From Bin87 sp965261925 (GTDB lineage Bacteria > Chloroflexota > Dehalococcoidia > Lucifugimonadales > UBA3495): a stretch of 64,000 bases of DNA. The stretch covers positions 930,001-994,000 of the forward strand of contig OZ253486.1 in NCBI GenBank assembly GCA_965261925.1, written 5' to 3'. Both the position numbers and the translations under genes were made by a program. The notes below the pieces were generated by a model that was not told the origin of the DNA, did no database searches, and was given only the letters and a program-made list of their open reading frames with translations. This document shows, piece after piece, positions 35,642-44,314 of the stretch (positions within the stretch are counted from its first letter, which is position 1; every line of letters starts with the position of its first letter).

Positions 35642-36844
35642 TCACTGCATCACCGCCGCCAGGTCGGGATGCAGCGCGTTCGCCTGCTTGTCGATGCCGA
35701 CGTAGCGCAGCCGGGCCAGGTATTGGCGCACGTAGTTCGAGCGCAGCCGATTGACCGTCGTCATTCCCTCCGCCATACCGGCAACCGACCCACCGGCGAT
35801 GATGGCCATGGCCTCCCACAGCACCGGGTCCTTCATCTCCCCAGCCATGTCCTTCTCAATGGAGCCCAGGATGCGCCGCAGCGATACGCCGAACTCGACG
35901 CCCTTCACGGCAATGGTGAGCTTCAGCATGGCCAGCCCGTAGGCCATGTGCCGAGCTTTGTCCTGCAGGCTTAGGCTGAAAAGCTTGCGGTCCACGGCGT
36001 TGGTGGCGAAATGCGCTCCGAATCGGTATAGCAGCATCGTCAGCGTTGCCCGGGCGATGTACAGCGACATGGAAACTTCCGGCCAGCCGGCCCGCGTTTC
36101 CGCCATGCGCCGGCTCATCATGCCGGGCGATTCCAGTCCCAGCGCGCCGCCATTGCACAGGGCGCGGTGACGCATCGCCTCGAAGTGCCGCGCCGAGTCA
36201 AACTCCTGCGTGGCCAGGAACATCTTGGGTTCGATGTACGCATAGTTCATCCGGTGCAGCCACAGGCCGATGGTGTCGATCTCCGCAGTGGCGTGCTGGC
36301 CCAACTCGGTGCAAAGCTGGCACCACGCCAACTCCAGCGTCTCCGGTTGATCGGGGATCTGGTCCCAGGGAATGTCCTGCATGGCGTTCCAGCGCCGCTG
36401 AATCGCCTCCTCGTACAACCAGGCCGCGTTGTCCGACCACAGTTCGTCCTTGCGGTTCACGGAGTAGTTGTCCAGGCGGGGCATCCCCGGCGTTGCAAAC
36501 GAACCCCGTGGCATCCGGGTCATCTCCCGGCTCTCCTCCGGGATTTCCCCATACAGGCCCACGTTTATCGCTTCGATCGTCAACCCGTGGGGCGTCAGGG
36601 GAGCGCGTGTACCCCACTGCCTGGTGTCCTTCATCCAGGGGAACCGCTCGGTGGGAGACTTGGGAGCTTCCGGTTCGGGTGTAGCCTCCGCGGTTTCGGC
36701 GGCGTCCGGCTCGGACACGTCGTTGTCGGCGACGTTCTGCTGGACGCGCTCTGCGGCGGACGAGCGATAGTTGCCGGTGGGGTTGCTGTCGTCAACGGGC
36801 TCGCCCGGGCTGCTGCCATTCTGCGGATCATTCTGCGTGGTCAT
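35642..36844 (-). CDS. R2/ferritin-like protein with lost iron ligands, copy B
   Basis: 400 residues. The first 65 are acidic and Pro-rich, probably disordered. The four-helix ferritin-like core aligns without gaps through the first two ligand helices to the paralogue at 37343. Ligand positions read Ala185, Ser217 with His220, Ala266 and Lys296 with His299, where the paralogue has Glu136, Glu168/His171, Glu219 and Glu249/His252. All carboxylates are gone and both His remain (DSARH, DKARH). It should not build a diiron centre. A structural partner of the active paralogue is inferred, as in R2 heterodimers of yeast ribonucleotide reductase. Confidence 0.8.
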   Translation of the reverse strand: MTTQNDPQNGSSPGEPVDDSNPTGNYRSSAAERVQQNVADNDVSEPDAAETAEATPEPEAPKSPTERFPWMKDTRQWGTRAPLTPHGLTIEAINVGLYGEIPEESREMTRMPRGSFATPGMPRLDNYSVNRKDELWSDNAAWLYEEAIQRRWNAMQDIPWDQIPDQPETLELAWCQLCTELGQHATAEIDTIGLWLHRMNYAYIEPKMFLATQEFDSARHFEAMRHRALCNGGALGLESPGMMSRRMAETRAGWPEVSMSLYIARATLTMLLYRFGAHFATNAVDRKLFSLSLQDKARHMAYGLAMLKLTIAVKGVEFGVSLRRILGSIEKDMAGEMKDPVLWEAMAIIAGGSVAGMAEGMTTVNRLRSNYVRQYLARLRYVGIDKQANALHPDLAAVMQ

Positions 36845-36926
36845 ATTGCGTCCTCTATAAGCGAAACGGCCCGCCGACCTAAAGGCGACGGACCGTCGGC
36901 AATTCCTTAGCGACCCATCTCAGCCG

Positions 36927-37295
36927 TTAGGTCTGATTGATAGTGTGGGCCAACGGATCAAGTTTGTCCAAAAAACGCCCAATGTCTTCCAATCCAGCCG
37001 CAACATCTTCCACGGTATCGACGTCTTCGTAGAAATTGATATGGAGGCTGTCGGCCACCCGGTACAGCCTGCGGATTTCGGCATCGCCCGTTTCGTCAGC
37101 CAGTCGGCTCGCCACCCGCCGGATCAGCCGGTGCCCCTTGTGTTCCCAACCTCGCTGCTCCGCGATGCACTTGAGCATTTGGGCCGTCGCGCCCCAACCT
37201 TTTTCCGAAGCCTGGCGCGTATCGCCCTGATTCAGTTCCGCAAACCCTTGGGCAAGCAGCGTCCTGCTGGCGTCTTGATACGTCTGTGCCTGCAT
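36927..37295 (-). CDS. PaREP1/HEPN-like small helical protein, copy A
   Basis: 122 residues, helical, paralogous to the protein at 35192-35626. Blocks: GDTRQASEKGWGATAQMLK, GWEHKGHRLIRR, RVADSLHINFYEDVD. It sits between the two R2-like genes, 47 bases after copy A of the R2-like protein and 82 bases before copy B. The alternation R2-HEPN-R2-HEPN indicates duplication of a two-gene unit. No nuclease residues are obvious. A chaperone or partner role for the R2-like protein is the simplest reading, unproven. Confidence 0.75.
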   Translation of the reverse strand: MQAQTYQDASRTLLAQGFAELNQGDTRQASEKGWGATAQMLKCIAEQRGWEHKGHRLIRRVASRLADETGDAEIRRLYRVADSLHINFYEDVDTVEDVAAGLEDIGRFLDKLDPLAHTINQT

Positions 37296-37342
37296 GGATA
37301 CAGCCCAGTCCGTGATCCCGTCTTCGGGACGCTGTCAACGAT

Positions 37343-38440
37343 TTACGCTGCGGCTTGGTAGACCTCCAGCAGCGCCGGGTTCACCCGACCGTTCTCGATG
37401 CGGTCGTCAAAGCCGCACGACTTTAGCCGCTGGAAGTATTCCTTGACCTGCCGCTGCCGGATCGCCGCCAGGATCTTCTGGCCTTCTTCGGCCTTGTCCG
37501 CGCCGCCGCCCAGCAGGATGGCCAGCGACTCGGCGGTCAGGTTCGCGCTGCGGGCCGCCGGATTCTCGCCGCCGTTGCCCGTCGCCTGCCTATCTTCGGC
37601 CTCGTCCAGATACGCGTGGATCTCTTCCCGCCGCTCCGGCGTGCACTCGTTCATGTAGCGGGCGTGGAGCACGCCGAACGCCACGTGGCGCGCCTCGTCC
37701 TGCGCGGCCCGCCGGTAGATGGCCTTCTCGGCGTCGTTGTACGCCATCAACTCGCCCAGGCGGAACAGCGTCAGCACGTTGCCCTCGCCCACGATGTGCA
37801 GGCGGCTGGACATTTCGGTGAACTCCCGCGCGTTGTCGGTGCTCCCGCCCGTCACGTCGCTCACCGAGTCGATCATCCGCATCAGGCCGCCGCCGTTGGC
37901 CAGCGCCCTCTTGCGGAATACTTCCATGTGGCGCGACTCGTCCATCACCTGCGTCAGCAGGAACATCCGCACCTCGTGGTAGTCCGGCGACATCTGCGAA
38001 ATGAACCGTCCCGGCACGTCGGCGGCTACGAACTCAACCTGGGCGAAGAACGTGGCCAACTGGCACTGCGCCGCCTCGATGTCATCGGGCAGCGGCCGCA
38101 GCGTCTCCCATGGGATGTCCGTGGCCGAAGACCACTGCCGCGAGACCGCCTCCTGGTACAGCTTGGTCAGGTTGAAGCCCCAGACTTCCTTCTTGTCGCG
38201 GAAGGTATAGGCGGAGAACTGGGGTACTCCTTCGCGCGCAATGGCCCCACGCGTCCGCTGGGTCTGGTTCGGCGACTCGTCCAGCAGGTTGGAAGTGTTT
38301 TCCGCCAAGGTGGGATCGTGCGCCAGTTCTTCGTCGGCGCCCGGAACCTGGTCTTTGATCTGCTGGAGCCACGACAGGCTGAACCCGTTCTGCAGCGCCT
38401 GTTCCATCTCGACAGTGGTGCGGTCTTGCAAGGTAGCCAT
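37343..38440 (-). CDS. R2/ferritin-like diiron oxidase, copy A
   Basis: 365 residues with an R2-like four-helix core. Candidate iron ligands: Glu136 (AQVEF), Glu168 and His171 (DESRH), Glu219 (VGEGN), Glu249 and His252 (DEARH), a full set for a carboxylate-bridged diiron (or Mn/Fe) centre. There is no tyrosyl-radical or C-terminal motif that would mark it as a canonical ribonucleotide reductase subunit, so AurF-like or R2lox-like oxidase chemistry is possible. The start at 38440 has a GAAGGA site. First gene of a four-gene leftward operon with its ligand-free paralogue and two PaREP1/HEPN-like proteins. Confidence 0.85.
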   Translation of the reverse strand: MATLQDRTTVEMEQALQNGFSLSWLQQIKDQVPGADEELAHDPTLAENTSNLLDESPNQTQRTRGAIAREGVPQFSAYTFRDKKEVWGFNLTKLYQEAVSRQWSSATDIPWETLRPLPDDIEAAQCQLATFFAQVEFVAADVPGRFISQMSPDYHEVRMFLLTQVMDESRHMEVFRKRALANGGGLMRMIDSVSDVTGGSTDNAREFTEMSSRLHIVGEGNVLTLFRLGELMAYNDAEKAIYRRAAQDEARHVAFGVLHARYMNECTPERREEIHAYLDEAEDRQATGNGGENPAARSANLTAESLAILLGGGADKAEEGQKILAAIRQRQVKEYFQRLKSCGFDDRIENGRVNPALLEVYQAAA

Positions 38441-38628
38441 AGGTAGTCCTTCTTCGCCGAGTTCGACGGAATTATATCCGCAATGTACCCGATGGCGCGC
38501 CAAACCGTCAAGCGTAAGCAGGACCCTGCCGCGAACATCTACCTGCCTAGAAACACCGTGCCCCTGTTGCATGAAACTGCGGCGGCTGTTATTCTCGTGA
38601 TTAGCACATTCATTCTGTAGAGGTTTCA

Positions 38629-39552
38629 ATGGTGGTGAGCAACGACGTGAATCAATTCGGCGGATCTTGGACGCGGAACAAGTTGCAAATCCTGAGAGGA
38701 TACCTAGAAAGTTATACTACTGCATTGAAAAAGGAAAACTTTACGCTGACCTATGTCGATGCTTTCGCCGGCACTGGTTACATCGACCCTAACTCGCGAA
38801 ACAGTCGGCAGGCTGATCCGGTGTGGGGCGACGATTTAGATGAAGAAACGAAGGAAATGTTTAAAGGGTCCGCGCGGTTAGCACTGGAAGTGGATGACAG
38901 ACCCTTCGACCGGTTTTTGTTCGTTGAGCAAAACATTTCATTCATCGGTGCATTGGAGGCCCTGAAGCTGGAATTTCCTGATCGGGAAATCAGAACGTGG
39001 CCCGGGGATGCAAATCAAGTTTTGCGTTTGTGGTGCGACGTTCAATGCGAAAATTTAGGTACACCGTGGAGAGGCGAACGGGCCGTAATTTTTCTCGATC
39101 CATTCGCTACGGAAGTTGAATGGACGACGGTCGCCGAGATAGCCGCAACAAAGTCCGTCGACGCATGGATACTTTTCCCAGTTTCCGCCATCACCAGAAA
39201 TCTGCCCACCGAAAGGCAACCCGATTCTGCAAACGCGGCTATGCTAGACAGAGTATACGGAGGATCAGAATGGCGTGAATTGTACAAAACGAAGCGCCCC
39301 GACCCTGTACAGCTTGATATGTTTGCGGAAGTGCTCTCCGAAGAACGCACTATCCGTGACGATCAACGCGCTATTGTCGACTTATACTCGGAGAAGTTGC
39401 GTTCGGTATTCCCGCATGTGGCCTCTTCTCCCAAATGGTTCCACAATTCCAAAAACTCGCCTCTATTCGCTTTTATGTTTGCCGCAGCAAATCCTGGTCG
39501 GGGTGGACAAATCGCTGTTAGGATTGCAGATTACCTGTTGAGAAACTGGTAA
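38629..39552 (+). CDS. tcmP: three-Cys-motif partner protein TcmP
   Basis: 307 residues matching TcmP: opening KLQILRGYLESYTTAL, then TYVDAFAGTGYID, LFVEQN, TWPGDANQVL and AVIFLDPFATEVEWTTV. The AGTG and DPFA segments resemble methyltransferase motifs I and IV, so a nucleic-acid or SAM-linked activity is plausible but unshown. It is AT-richer than its neighbours, suggesting transfer. Three bases separate it from a DUF5131 gene; this pairing is known in many bacteria and phages. Divergent from the R2-like operon, 188 bases away. Confidence 0.88.
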   Translation: MVVSNDVNQFGGSWTRNKLQILRGYLESYTTALKKENFTLTYVDAFAGTGYIDPNSRNSRQADPVWGDDLDEETKEMFKGSARLALEVDDRPFDRFLFVEQNISFIGALEALKLEFPDREIRTWPGDANQVLRLWCDVQCENLGTPWRGERAVIFLDPFATEVEWTTVAEIAATKSVDAWILFPVSAITRNLPTERQPDSANAAMLDRVYGGSEWRELYKTKRPDPVQLDMFAEVLSEERTIRDDQRAIVDLYSEKLRSVFPHVASSPKWFHNSKNSPLFAFMFAAANPGRGGQIAVRIADYLLRNW

Positions 39553-39555
39553 CCC

Positions 39556-40275
39556 ATGGCTGCATCCAAAATCGAGTGGACCGACGCAACCTGGAACCCG
39601 GTCACTGGCTGCAACAAGGTCAGTCCGGGCTGCAAGAATTGCTACGCCGAGCGTCTGTCCAAGCGCCTGAAGGCCACCGGGATGGAAAAGTACCGCAACG
39701 GCTTTGCCGTTACCCTGCACCCCGACACGCTTGATATTCCGCTGCACTGGCGGAAACCCCGCTCCATCTTCGTCAACTCGATGAGCGACCTCTTCCACGT
39801 CGATGTGCCCGACGAATTCATCGCCCGGGTTTTTGACGTGATGACCCGCGCTGATTGGCACCGGTATCAAGTTCTCACCAAGCGCCCTGAGCGCGTCGTA
39901 GGTTTGAATGCTCAACTGCCCTGGCCCAAGCAAATCTGGCAAGGCGCCAGTGTCGAGAACGCAGACTACGTGCACCGTATTGACCTGCTCCGCGAAACGG
40001 ATGCCGCAATCAAGTTCCTGTCCTTAGAACCCTTGCTCGGTCCATTGCCTGATTTGAACCTGGCCGATATTGATTGGGTGATCGTGGGGGGCGAATCCGG
40101 CCCTGGAGCGCGTCCGATGGAAGCTGATTGGGCTCGAGATATCCGCGACCAATGCCAGGCCGCGGGCGTGCCGTTCCACTTCAAGCAGTGGGGCGGGGTT
40201 TTCAAGAAACGCCACGGTCGCGTCCTCGATGGCAGGACCTGGGACGATAGTCCGATAACGACCGTGATCCAATAA
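39556..40275 (+). CDS. DUF5131 (phage Gp37/Gp68-like) three-Cys-motif protein
   Basis: 239 residues. The N-terminal IEWTDATWNPVTGCNKVSPGC, then KNCYAE, contains the three-cysteine cluster that gives the TcmP partner its name and recalls a radical-SAM-like iron-sulphur site (Cys-X7-Cys-X2-Cys). Further family blocks: SIFVNSMSDLFH, YQVLTKRPER, WQGASVEN, WVIVGGESGPGARPM, PFHFKQWGG. It forms an operon with tcmP. Proposed roles for the pair (DNA repair, nucleic-acid modification or defence) remain unproven. Confidence 0.9.
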   Translation: MAASKIEWTDATWNPVTGCNKVSPGCKNCYAERLSKRLKATGMEKYRNGFAVTLHPDTLDIPLHWRKPRSIFVNSMSDLFHVDVPDEFIARVFDVMTRADWHRYQVLTKRPERVVGLNAQLPWPKQIWQGASVENADYVHRIDLLRETDAAIKFLSLEPLLGPLPDLNLADIDWVIVGGESGPGARPMEADWARDIRDQCQAAGVPFHFKQWGGVFKKRHGRVLDGRTWDDSPITTVIQ

Positions 40276-40280
40276 CGATA

Positions 40281-40312
40281 GTGCGCCCCCGTCCAAACCG
40301 ACGGGGGCGCAC
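40281..40312. terminator. bidirectional hairpin between DUF5131 and leuA
   Basis: A perfect 13-bp stem GTGCGCCCCCGTC/GACGGGGGCGCAC with loop CAAACC, lying six bases after one stop and 26 bases beyond the other in convergent genes. No T-run on either side. Confidence 0.6.
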
Positions 40313-40338
40313 CGTGCGAACTGATTTGGACCGGGTGT

Positions 40339-41898
40339 CTAGTCCGGCGTCGTGCCCACCTCCGGCAGCGACATCTCCTCATCGGACGCCAGCATCCGGT
40401 TCACCGCGCTCAGGTACGCCTGCGCGCTGGCCACGATGATGTCCGTGTTGGCGCTGCGGCCGGAGAACATGCGACCGCTGTTCTCGATCCGCATCGTCAC
40501 CGAACCCACGGAGTCCAGCCCCTCGGAAACCGCCTGCACCTGGAAGTCGGCCAGCCTGCTGGTGCATCCGATGACGCGATCAATGGCGCGGCACACCGCG
40601 TCCACCGGGCCGTTGCCCGTGGAGGCGTCGGTCTTGGCGTTGCCGTCCGGCCCGATGAGCCGCACCGTGGCGGTGGGAATGTCCTTGTCGCCGCCGGTGA
40701 AGTGCACCGTCTCCAGCGCGTAGGTCACCGGCTCCGAGGCCGTCCGGTTCTCCTCGTCCATCAGGATTTCCAGGTCCCGATCAGTCACCTCGTTTTTCTT
40801 GTCCGCCAGCTCGACGAACCGCTGGTACACGCTGGTCACTTCCTCGCGGTCCAGCGAGTAGCCCAACGCGTCCAGCCTGGCCTGCAGGCCGGCCCGACCG
40901 CTGAGCTTGCCCAGCACCAGCTGCACGTCCGGCGGCAGTCCGACCCGCTCCGGCTGCATGACCTCGTAGGTGGACCGGTTCTTCAGCACGCCGTCCTGGT
41001 GGATACCAGAGGCATGGCGGAAGGCGTTCTCGCCCACGATGGCCTTGTTGGCCTGCACGTTCATGCCGGTGATGCGGCTCACCAGGCGGCTGCTGGCGTA
41101 GATCTGCGTGGTATCCACGTTCAACTCAACGCCGAACAGGTCCTTGCGGGTATCCAGTGCCATGATGATCTCTTCCAGCGAGGCGTTGCCGGCCCGCTCG
41201 CCGATGCCGTTGATGCAGCCTTCCACCTGACGGGCGCCCACTTCGATGGCGGCCAGGCTGTTGGACACGGCCAGGCCCAGGTCGTTGTGGCAGTGCACCG
41301 ACAGGGTCACGTTCTCGATGCCCCGGACGTTCTGCTGGATGTCCCGCAGCATGGTCTGGAAGTCCGACGGGATGGCATACCCGACGGTGTCCGCGACGTT
41401 GATCGTGGTCGCGCCCATCCGGATTACTTCTTCCAGCATCCGGTACAGGTAGTCGGGGTTGGTGCGGGTGGCGTCCATCGGCGAGAACTCGACGTCGTCG
41501 CAGTGGCCCTTGGCCCGGGACACCATTTCCACGGCCATGGTCATCACGTCTTCCCGGTCCTTGCGCAACTGGTGCATCTGGTGGATTTCCGACGAGGACA
41601 GGAATACGTGAATGCGGGGCTTTTCCGCGTTCTTGATGGCGCCCCACGCGGCGTCGACGTCTCCCGCTACGGCGCGGGACAGCGAGCAGATGATGGGACC
41701 GTGCACTTCCTCGGCGATCCGCTGGACGGCCTGGAAGTCGCCGGGCGAACTGGCGGCGAAACCGGCCTCGATGATGTCAACCTTCAGCCGGGACAACTGC
41801 CGCGCTATCTGCAGCTTTTCGTCCACCGTCATGCCGATGCCGGCAGACTGTTCGCCGTCGCGCAGCGTCGTATCCAAAAACTTTACTTGTGCAGCCAT
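40339..41898 (-). CDS. leuA: 2-isopropylmalate synthase
   Basis: 519 residues, first committed step of leucine synthesis (2-oxoisovalerate plus acetyl-CoA). Catalytic barrel: FLDTTLRDGEQ near residue 6, VHCHNDLGLA, GIGERAGNASLEE, and the HASGIHQDG block. The C-terminal regulatory domain with STGNGPVDAVCRAID and SGRSANTDIIVASAQAYL is present, so leucine feedback inhibition is likely. The start at 41898 is supported by AAAGGA and by matching the family. It is the last gene of the leftward ilv-leu operon, preceded by a Val/Leu-rich short ORF and hairpin. Confidence 0.94.
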   Translation of the reverse strand: MAAQVKFLDTTLRDGEQSAGIGMTVDEKLQIARQLSRLKVDIIEAGFAASSPGDFQAVQRIAEEVHGPIICSLSRAVAGDVDAAWGAIKNAEKPRIHVFLSSSEIHQMHQLRKDREDVMTMAVEMVSRAKGHCDDVEFSPMDATRTNPDYLYRMLEEVIRMGATTINVADTVGYAIPSDFQTMLRDIQQNVRGIENVTLSVHCHNDLGLAVSNSLAAIEVGARQVEGCINGIGERAGNASLEEIIMALDTRKDLFGVELNVDTTQIYASSRLVSRITGMNVQANKAIVGENAFRHASGIHQDGVLKNRSTYEVMQPERVGLPPDVQLVLGKLSGRAGLQARLDALGYSLDREEVTSVYQRFVELADKKNEVTDRDLEILMDEENRTASEPVTYALETVHFTGGDKDIPTATVRLIGPDGNAKTDASTGNGPVDAVCRAIDRVIGCTSRLADFQVQAVSEGLDSVGSVTMRIENSGRMFSGRSANTDIIVASAQAYLSAVNRMLASDEEMSLPEVGTTPD

Positions 41899-41925
41899 TT
41901 GGTTCCTTTCCCTCCATGGGGTTGG

Positions 41926-41958
41926 GCGCCCATCGTGTCCCTTCGTGGGATTGGGCGC
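41926..41958 (-). promoter_or_regulatory. stem-loop between the leader ORF and leuA
   Basis: On the minus strand GCGCCCA (41958-41952) pairs with TGGGCGC (41932-41926), with an inner TCCC/GGGA pair. It starts 15 bases after the short ORF ends and lies 28 bases before the leuA start. Position suits translational or transcriptional attenuation; there is no T-run. Confidence 0.45.
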
Positions 41959-41972
41959 ATCAGCGTTGATCG

Positions 41973-42086
41973 TTACGTCGTACTTGTCGGGGAAAGGCTG
42001 GGCAGGCACACGCAGTCCACCACAGCCAGCCCTGCCAGGACCGGACTGCGATGGTGAACTGCTCTGCACAGTACCTCCATGCCCAT
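41973..42086 (-). CDS. putative branched-chain leader peptide before leuA
   Basis: A 37-codon ORF with an excellent AGGAGG site seven bases before its ATG. The peptide (MGMEVLCRAVHH..., VLAGLAVVDCVCLPSL...) has six Val and five Leu, no Ile, and no relation to known proteins. Placement between ilvC and leuA, with a hairpin immediately after, resembles attenuation leaders of leu/ilv operons. Ribosome stalling at Val/Leu codons when these amino acids are scarce would be the mechanism; this is inference from position and composition. Confidence 0.55.
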   Translation of the reverse strand: MGMEVLCRAVHHRSPVLAGLAVVDCVCLPSLSPTSTT

Positions 42087-42151
42087 GTGACACCTCCTGC
42101 TCGCTGATGCTGGGACGCCGGCACATCCCGGCGCCGGTCCACGATGCAAAA

Positions 42152-43162
42152 TTACTCGATCTCGCGTGGGTTCATCCACGGCATCATCTCGCGCAGGCCC
42201 CGGCCCACCTCGTGGATCCGGCTGGTGCGCGCTTCCTGGCGCAGGCGCAGGAAGTTGTGCCTTCCTTCGTCGCACTCCGCCATCCATTCCTGGGCAAACG
42301 CCCCGCTCTGGATGTCGTCCAGCACCCGGTTCATGTTCTCCCGCACGTGGTCGTCGACCACCCGCGTGCCACGGGTCAGGTCGCCATACTCGGCCGTGTC
42401 GCTCACCGAGTACCGCATGTAGTTGAACCCGCCCTGCTGGATCAAGTCAACGATCATCTTCAGCTCGTGCAGGCACTCGAAGTACGCGATTTCCGGCGGA
42501 TATCCCCGCTCCACCAGCGTCTCGAACGCCAGGTTGATCAGCGCGGTCACGCCGCCGCACAGCACCGACTGCTCGCCGAACAGGTCGCTTTCGGTCTCGT
42601 CCTTGAAGGTGGTCTCCAGCACGCCGGCGCGGGCGCAGCCAATGCCGGACGCATAGGCCAGCCCGATGTTCTTGGCGTTGCCCGTGGCGTCCTGGTGCAC
42701 TGCCAGCAGGCACGGCACGCCGATGCCCTGCTCCACGAAGTGCTCCCGCATCCGGTGCCCCGGCGCCTTCGGCGCGATCATCAGCACGTCCACCGTCGGC
42801 GGCGGCACCACGAACTGGTAGTGGATGGTGAACCCGTGGGCGAACATCAGAGCCTTACCCGGTCCCAGGTTGGGTTCGATCTCGTCCCGGTACACGTCCT
42901 TCTGCACGTGGTCCGGTATGGCAACCATCATTATCTCGGCCTCTTTGGCTACCTCAGCCACGCTGCCGACCGCCAGTCCGGCGTCCCGCGCCACCTGCCG
43001 GCTCGCGCTGCCCTCGTACAGGCCGACCATCACCTTGATCCCGCTGTCGTGCAGGTTCAGCGCGTGGGCGTGGCCCTGGCTGCCGTAGCCGATCATCCCG
43101 ACGGTCTTGCCCTCCAGGAAGGACATGTCGGCGTCTTTCTCGGTGTAAATGTTCACTGCCAT
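42152..43162 (-). CDS. ilvC: ketol-acid reductoisomerase (class I)
   Basis: 336 residues. Isomerises and reduces acetolactate to dihydroxy acids for valine and isoleucine. NADPH-binding GYGSQGHAHALNL near residue 26; AHGFTIHYQ; APKAPGHRMRE; the knotted C-terminal domain with DLFGEQSVLCGG and YSVSDTAEYGD providing Mg ligands. Length fits class I. The start at 43162 has AAAGGA and matches the family; two further in-frame Met codons upstream are rejected. It follows ilvN and the TM2 gene in the operon. Confidence 0.95.
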   Translation of the reverse strand: MAVNIYTEKDADMSFLEGKTVGMIGYGSQGHAHALNLHDSGIKVMVGLYEGSASRQVARDAGLAVGSVAEVAKEAEIMMVAIPDHVQKDVYRDEIEPNLGPGKALMFAHGFTIHYQFVVPPPTVDVLMIAPKAPGHRMREHFVEQGIGVPCLLAVHQDATGNAKNIGLAYASGIGCARAGVLETTFKDETESDLFGEQSVLCGGVTALINLAFETLVERGYPPEIAYFECLHELKMIVDLIQQGGFNYMRYSVSDTAEYGDLTRGTRVVDDHVRENMNRVLDDIQSGAFAQEWMAECDEGRHNFLRLRQEARTSRIHEVGRGLREMMPWMNPREIE

Positions 43163-43414
43163 TTTATACTTTCCTTTGAGCGGCGCCGTGTAATTCATCA
43201 TCCCAAGCGCCGGAATAGTTGTGTGTGCGGATTCTGTGAGTCAATCGTCTTTGTGATGTTTCGCAATAACTTGTTGATTGACCGGCTCAACGATCCTCTC
43301 CGGCAAGCCGGTTATTGCAGGCGCCTCGGTGCGGGCGTTGGGAGCATAGTGGTGCAACCAACCCGCATCAGTGGTAAGCAAACCCGGATGATAGAGATGA
43401 GTGAATGGCAATCC

Positions 43415-43615
43415 TCAGTTTCCCGCCTCGCGCTGGAAGCGGTCATCGTCCATCATAATGTAGCGAATCAGATCAATCAGCGGCCAGATACCGAAGAAGC
43501 CTCCGATCGTCAGAATGCGGGCGACGGCCTGAAGAGGTTTGTTCAGGTAAAATTTATCGGCCCCCAGTCCGCCCAAAAAGAAGACGAGGAGAATAGCTGT
43601 GGTCTTGCTTTTCAT
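43415..43615 (-). CDS. TM2-domain membrane protein
   Basis: 66 residues with two membrane hairpin segments (TAILLVFFLGGLGADKFYLN, then ILTIGGFFGIWPLIDLIRYI). The LGGLGADKFYLN and WPLIDLIRY signatures are those of the TM2 domain, a small membrane module of unknown biochemical role. It is an unexpected member of the ilv operon, lying between ilvN (53 bases away) and ilvC. Possibly a hitchhiker; nothing ties it to amino-acid synthesis. Confidence 0.85.
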   Translation of the reverse strand: MKSKTTAILLVFFLGGLGADKFYLNKPLQAVARILTIGGFFGIWPLIDLIRYIMMDDDRFQREAGN

Positions 43616-43668
43616 GACACCCGCTCAATGGTGATTGATTGGCACGGTTCTGTTTCGACTGTATCCGT

Positions 43669-44271
43669 TCAGACTCCCTCGTAGTGCCCCGGCGCCGAGT
43701 CAACTGCCTGCTCCGCCGTGGCTCCATTCCGTCCCATGATGACCGCGTCGGCCCCCACGTCGTCGCTGATCCGGCCGCCGGTCTTGCCGCGCACCATGGC
43801 GACGCGCCCGGTGCGCATCAACTCCAAGATGCCGAACGGCCGCAGCAGGTCGTACAGCGCGTCGATCTTTTCCTCCTCGCCCGTGGTTTCCACCACCAGC
43901 GACAGGGTGCCAACGTCCACCACCTTGGCCCGGAACAGGTTGATTATCTCCAGGATTTCGCTGCGGTTGGTGGGTGTGGTGCGCACCTTGATCAGGGCCA
44001 ACTCCCGGGCCACCACATCCTCCTCGGATATGTTGGACACCTTCACCACGTCGATCAGTTTCTCCAGGTGACGGGTGGCCTGCTCCACGGTGTATTGGTC
44101 GCCGGTGACCACGAAGGTCAGCCGCGACAGGCCCTTCTGCTCGCTGGCTCCCACCGCCAGGCTGGCGATGTTGAACCCGCGCCGCCGGAACAGGCCGGCC
44201 ACCCGGGTCAGTACCCCGGGTCGGTCCTGCACCAGCGCGATGATGGTGTGCTGCTCGTTATGAGCTGTCAA
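43669..44271 (-). CDS. ilvN: acetolactate synthase small (regulatory) subunit
   Basis: 200 residues. The N-terminal ACT domain (IALVQDRPGVLTRVAGLFRR, GFNIASLAVG, LTFVV) binds valine for feedback control of IlvB; the C-terminal ALS_ss_C-type domain (ARELALIKVRTTP, EILELMRTGRVAMVRG) activates the catalytic subunit. It is separated from ilvB by an inserted nuclease-like gene, which is unusual because ilvB and ilvN are normally adjacent. Confidence 0.94.
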   Translation of the reverse strand: MTAHNEQHTIIALVQDRPGVLTRVAGLFRRRGFNIASLAVGASEQKGLSRLTFVVTGDQYTVEQATRHLEKLIDVVKVSNISEEDVVARELALIKVRTTPTNRSEILEIINLFRAKVVDVGTLSLVVETTGEEEKIDALYDLLRPFGILELMRTGRVAMVRGKTGGRISDDVGADAVIMGRNGATAEQAVDSAPGHYEGV

Positions 44272-44314
44272 GGGTCGCCTCCTGGATTCCTTTCCTTAGC
44301 GTATCCGGTGTGAC

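Noticed and set aside
41612..43684. 690-codon open frame on the + strand opposite ilvC
   Set aside because: It is a composition artefact antisense to ilvC, with no start signal and His/Arg-rich nonsense content; ilvC is unmistakable on the other strand.
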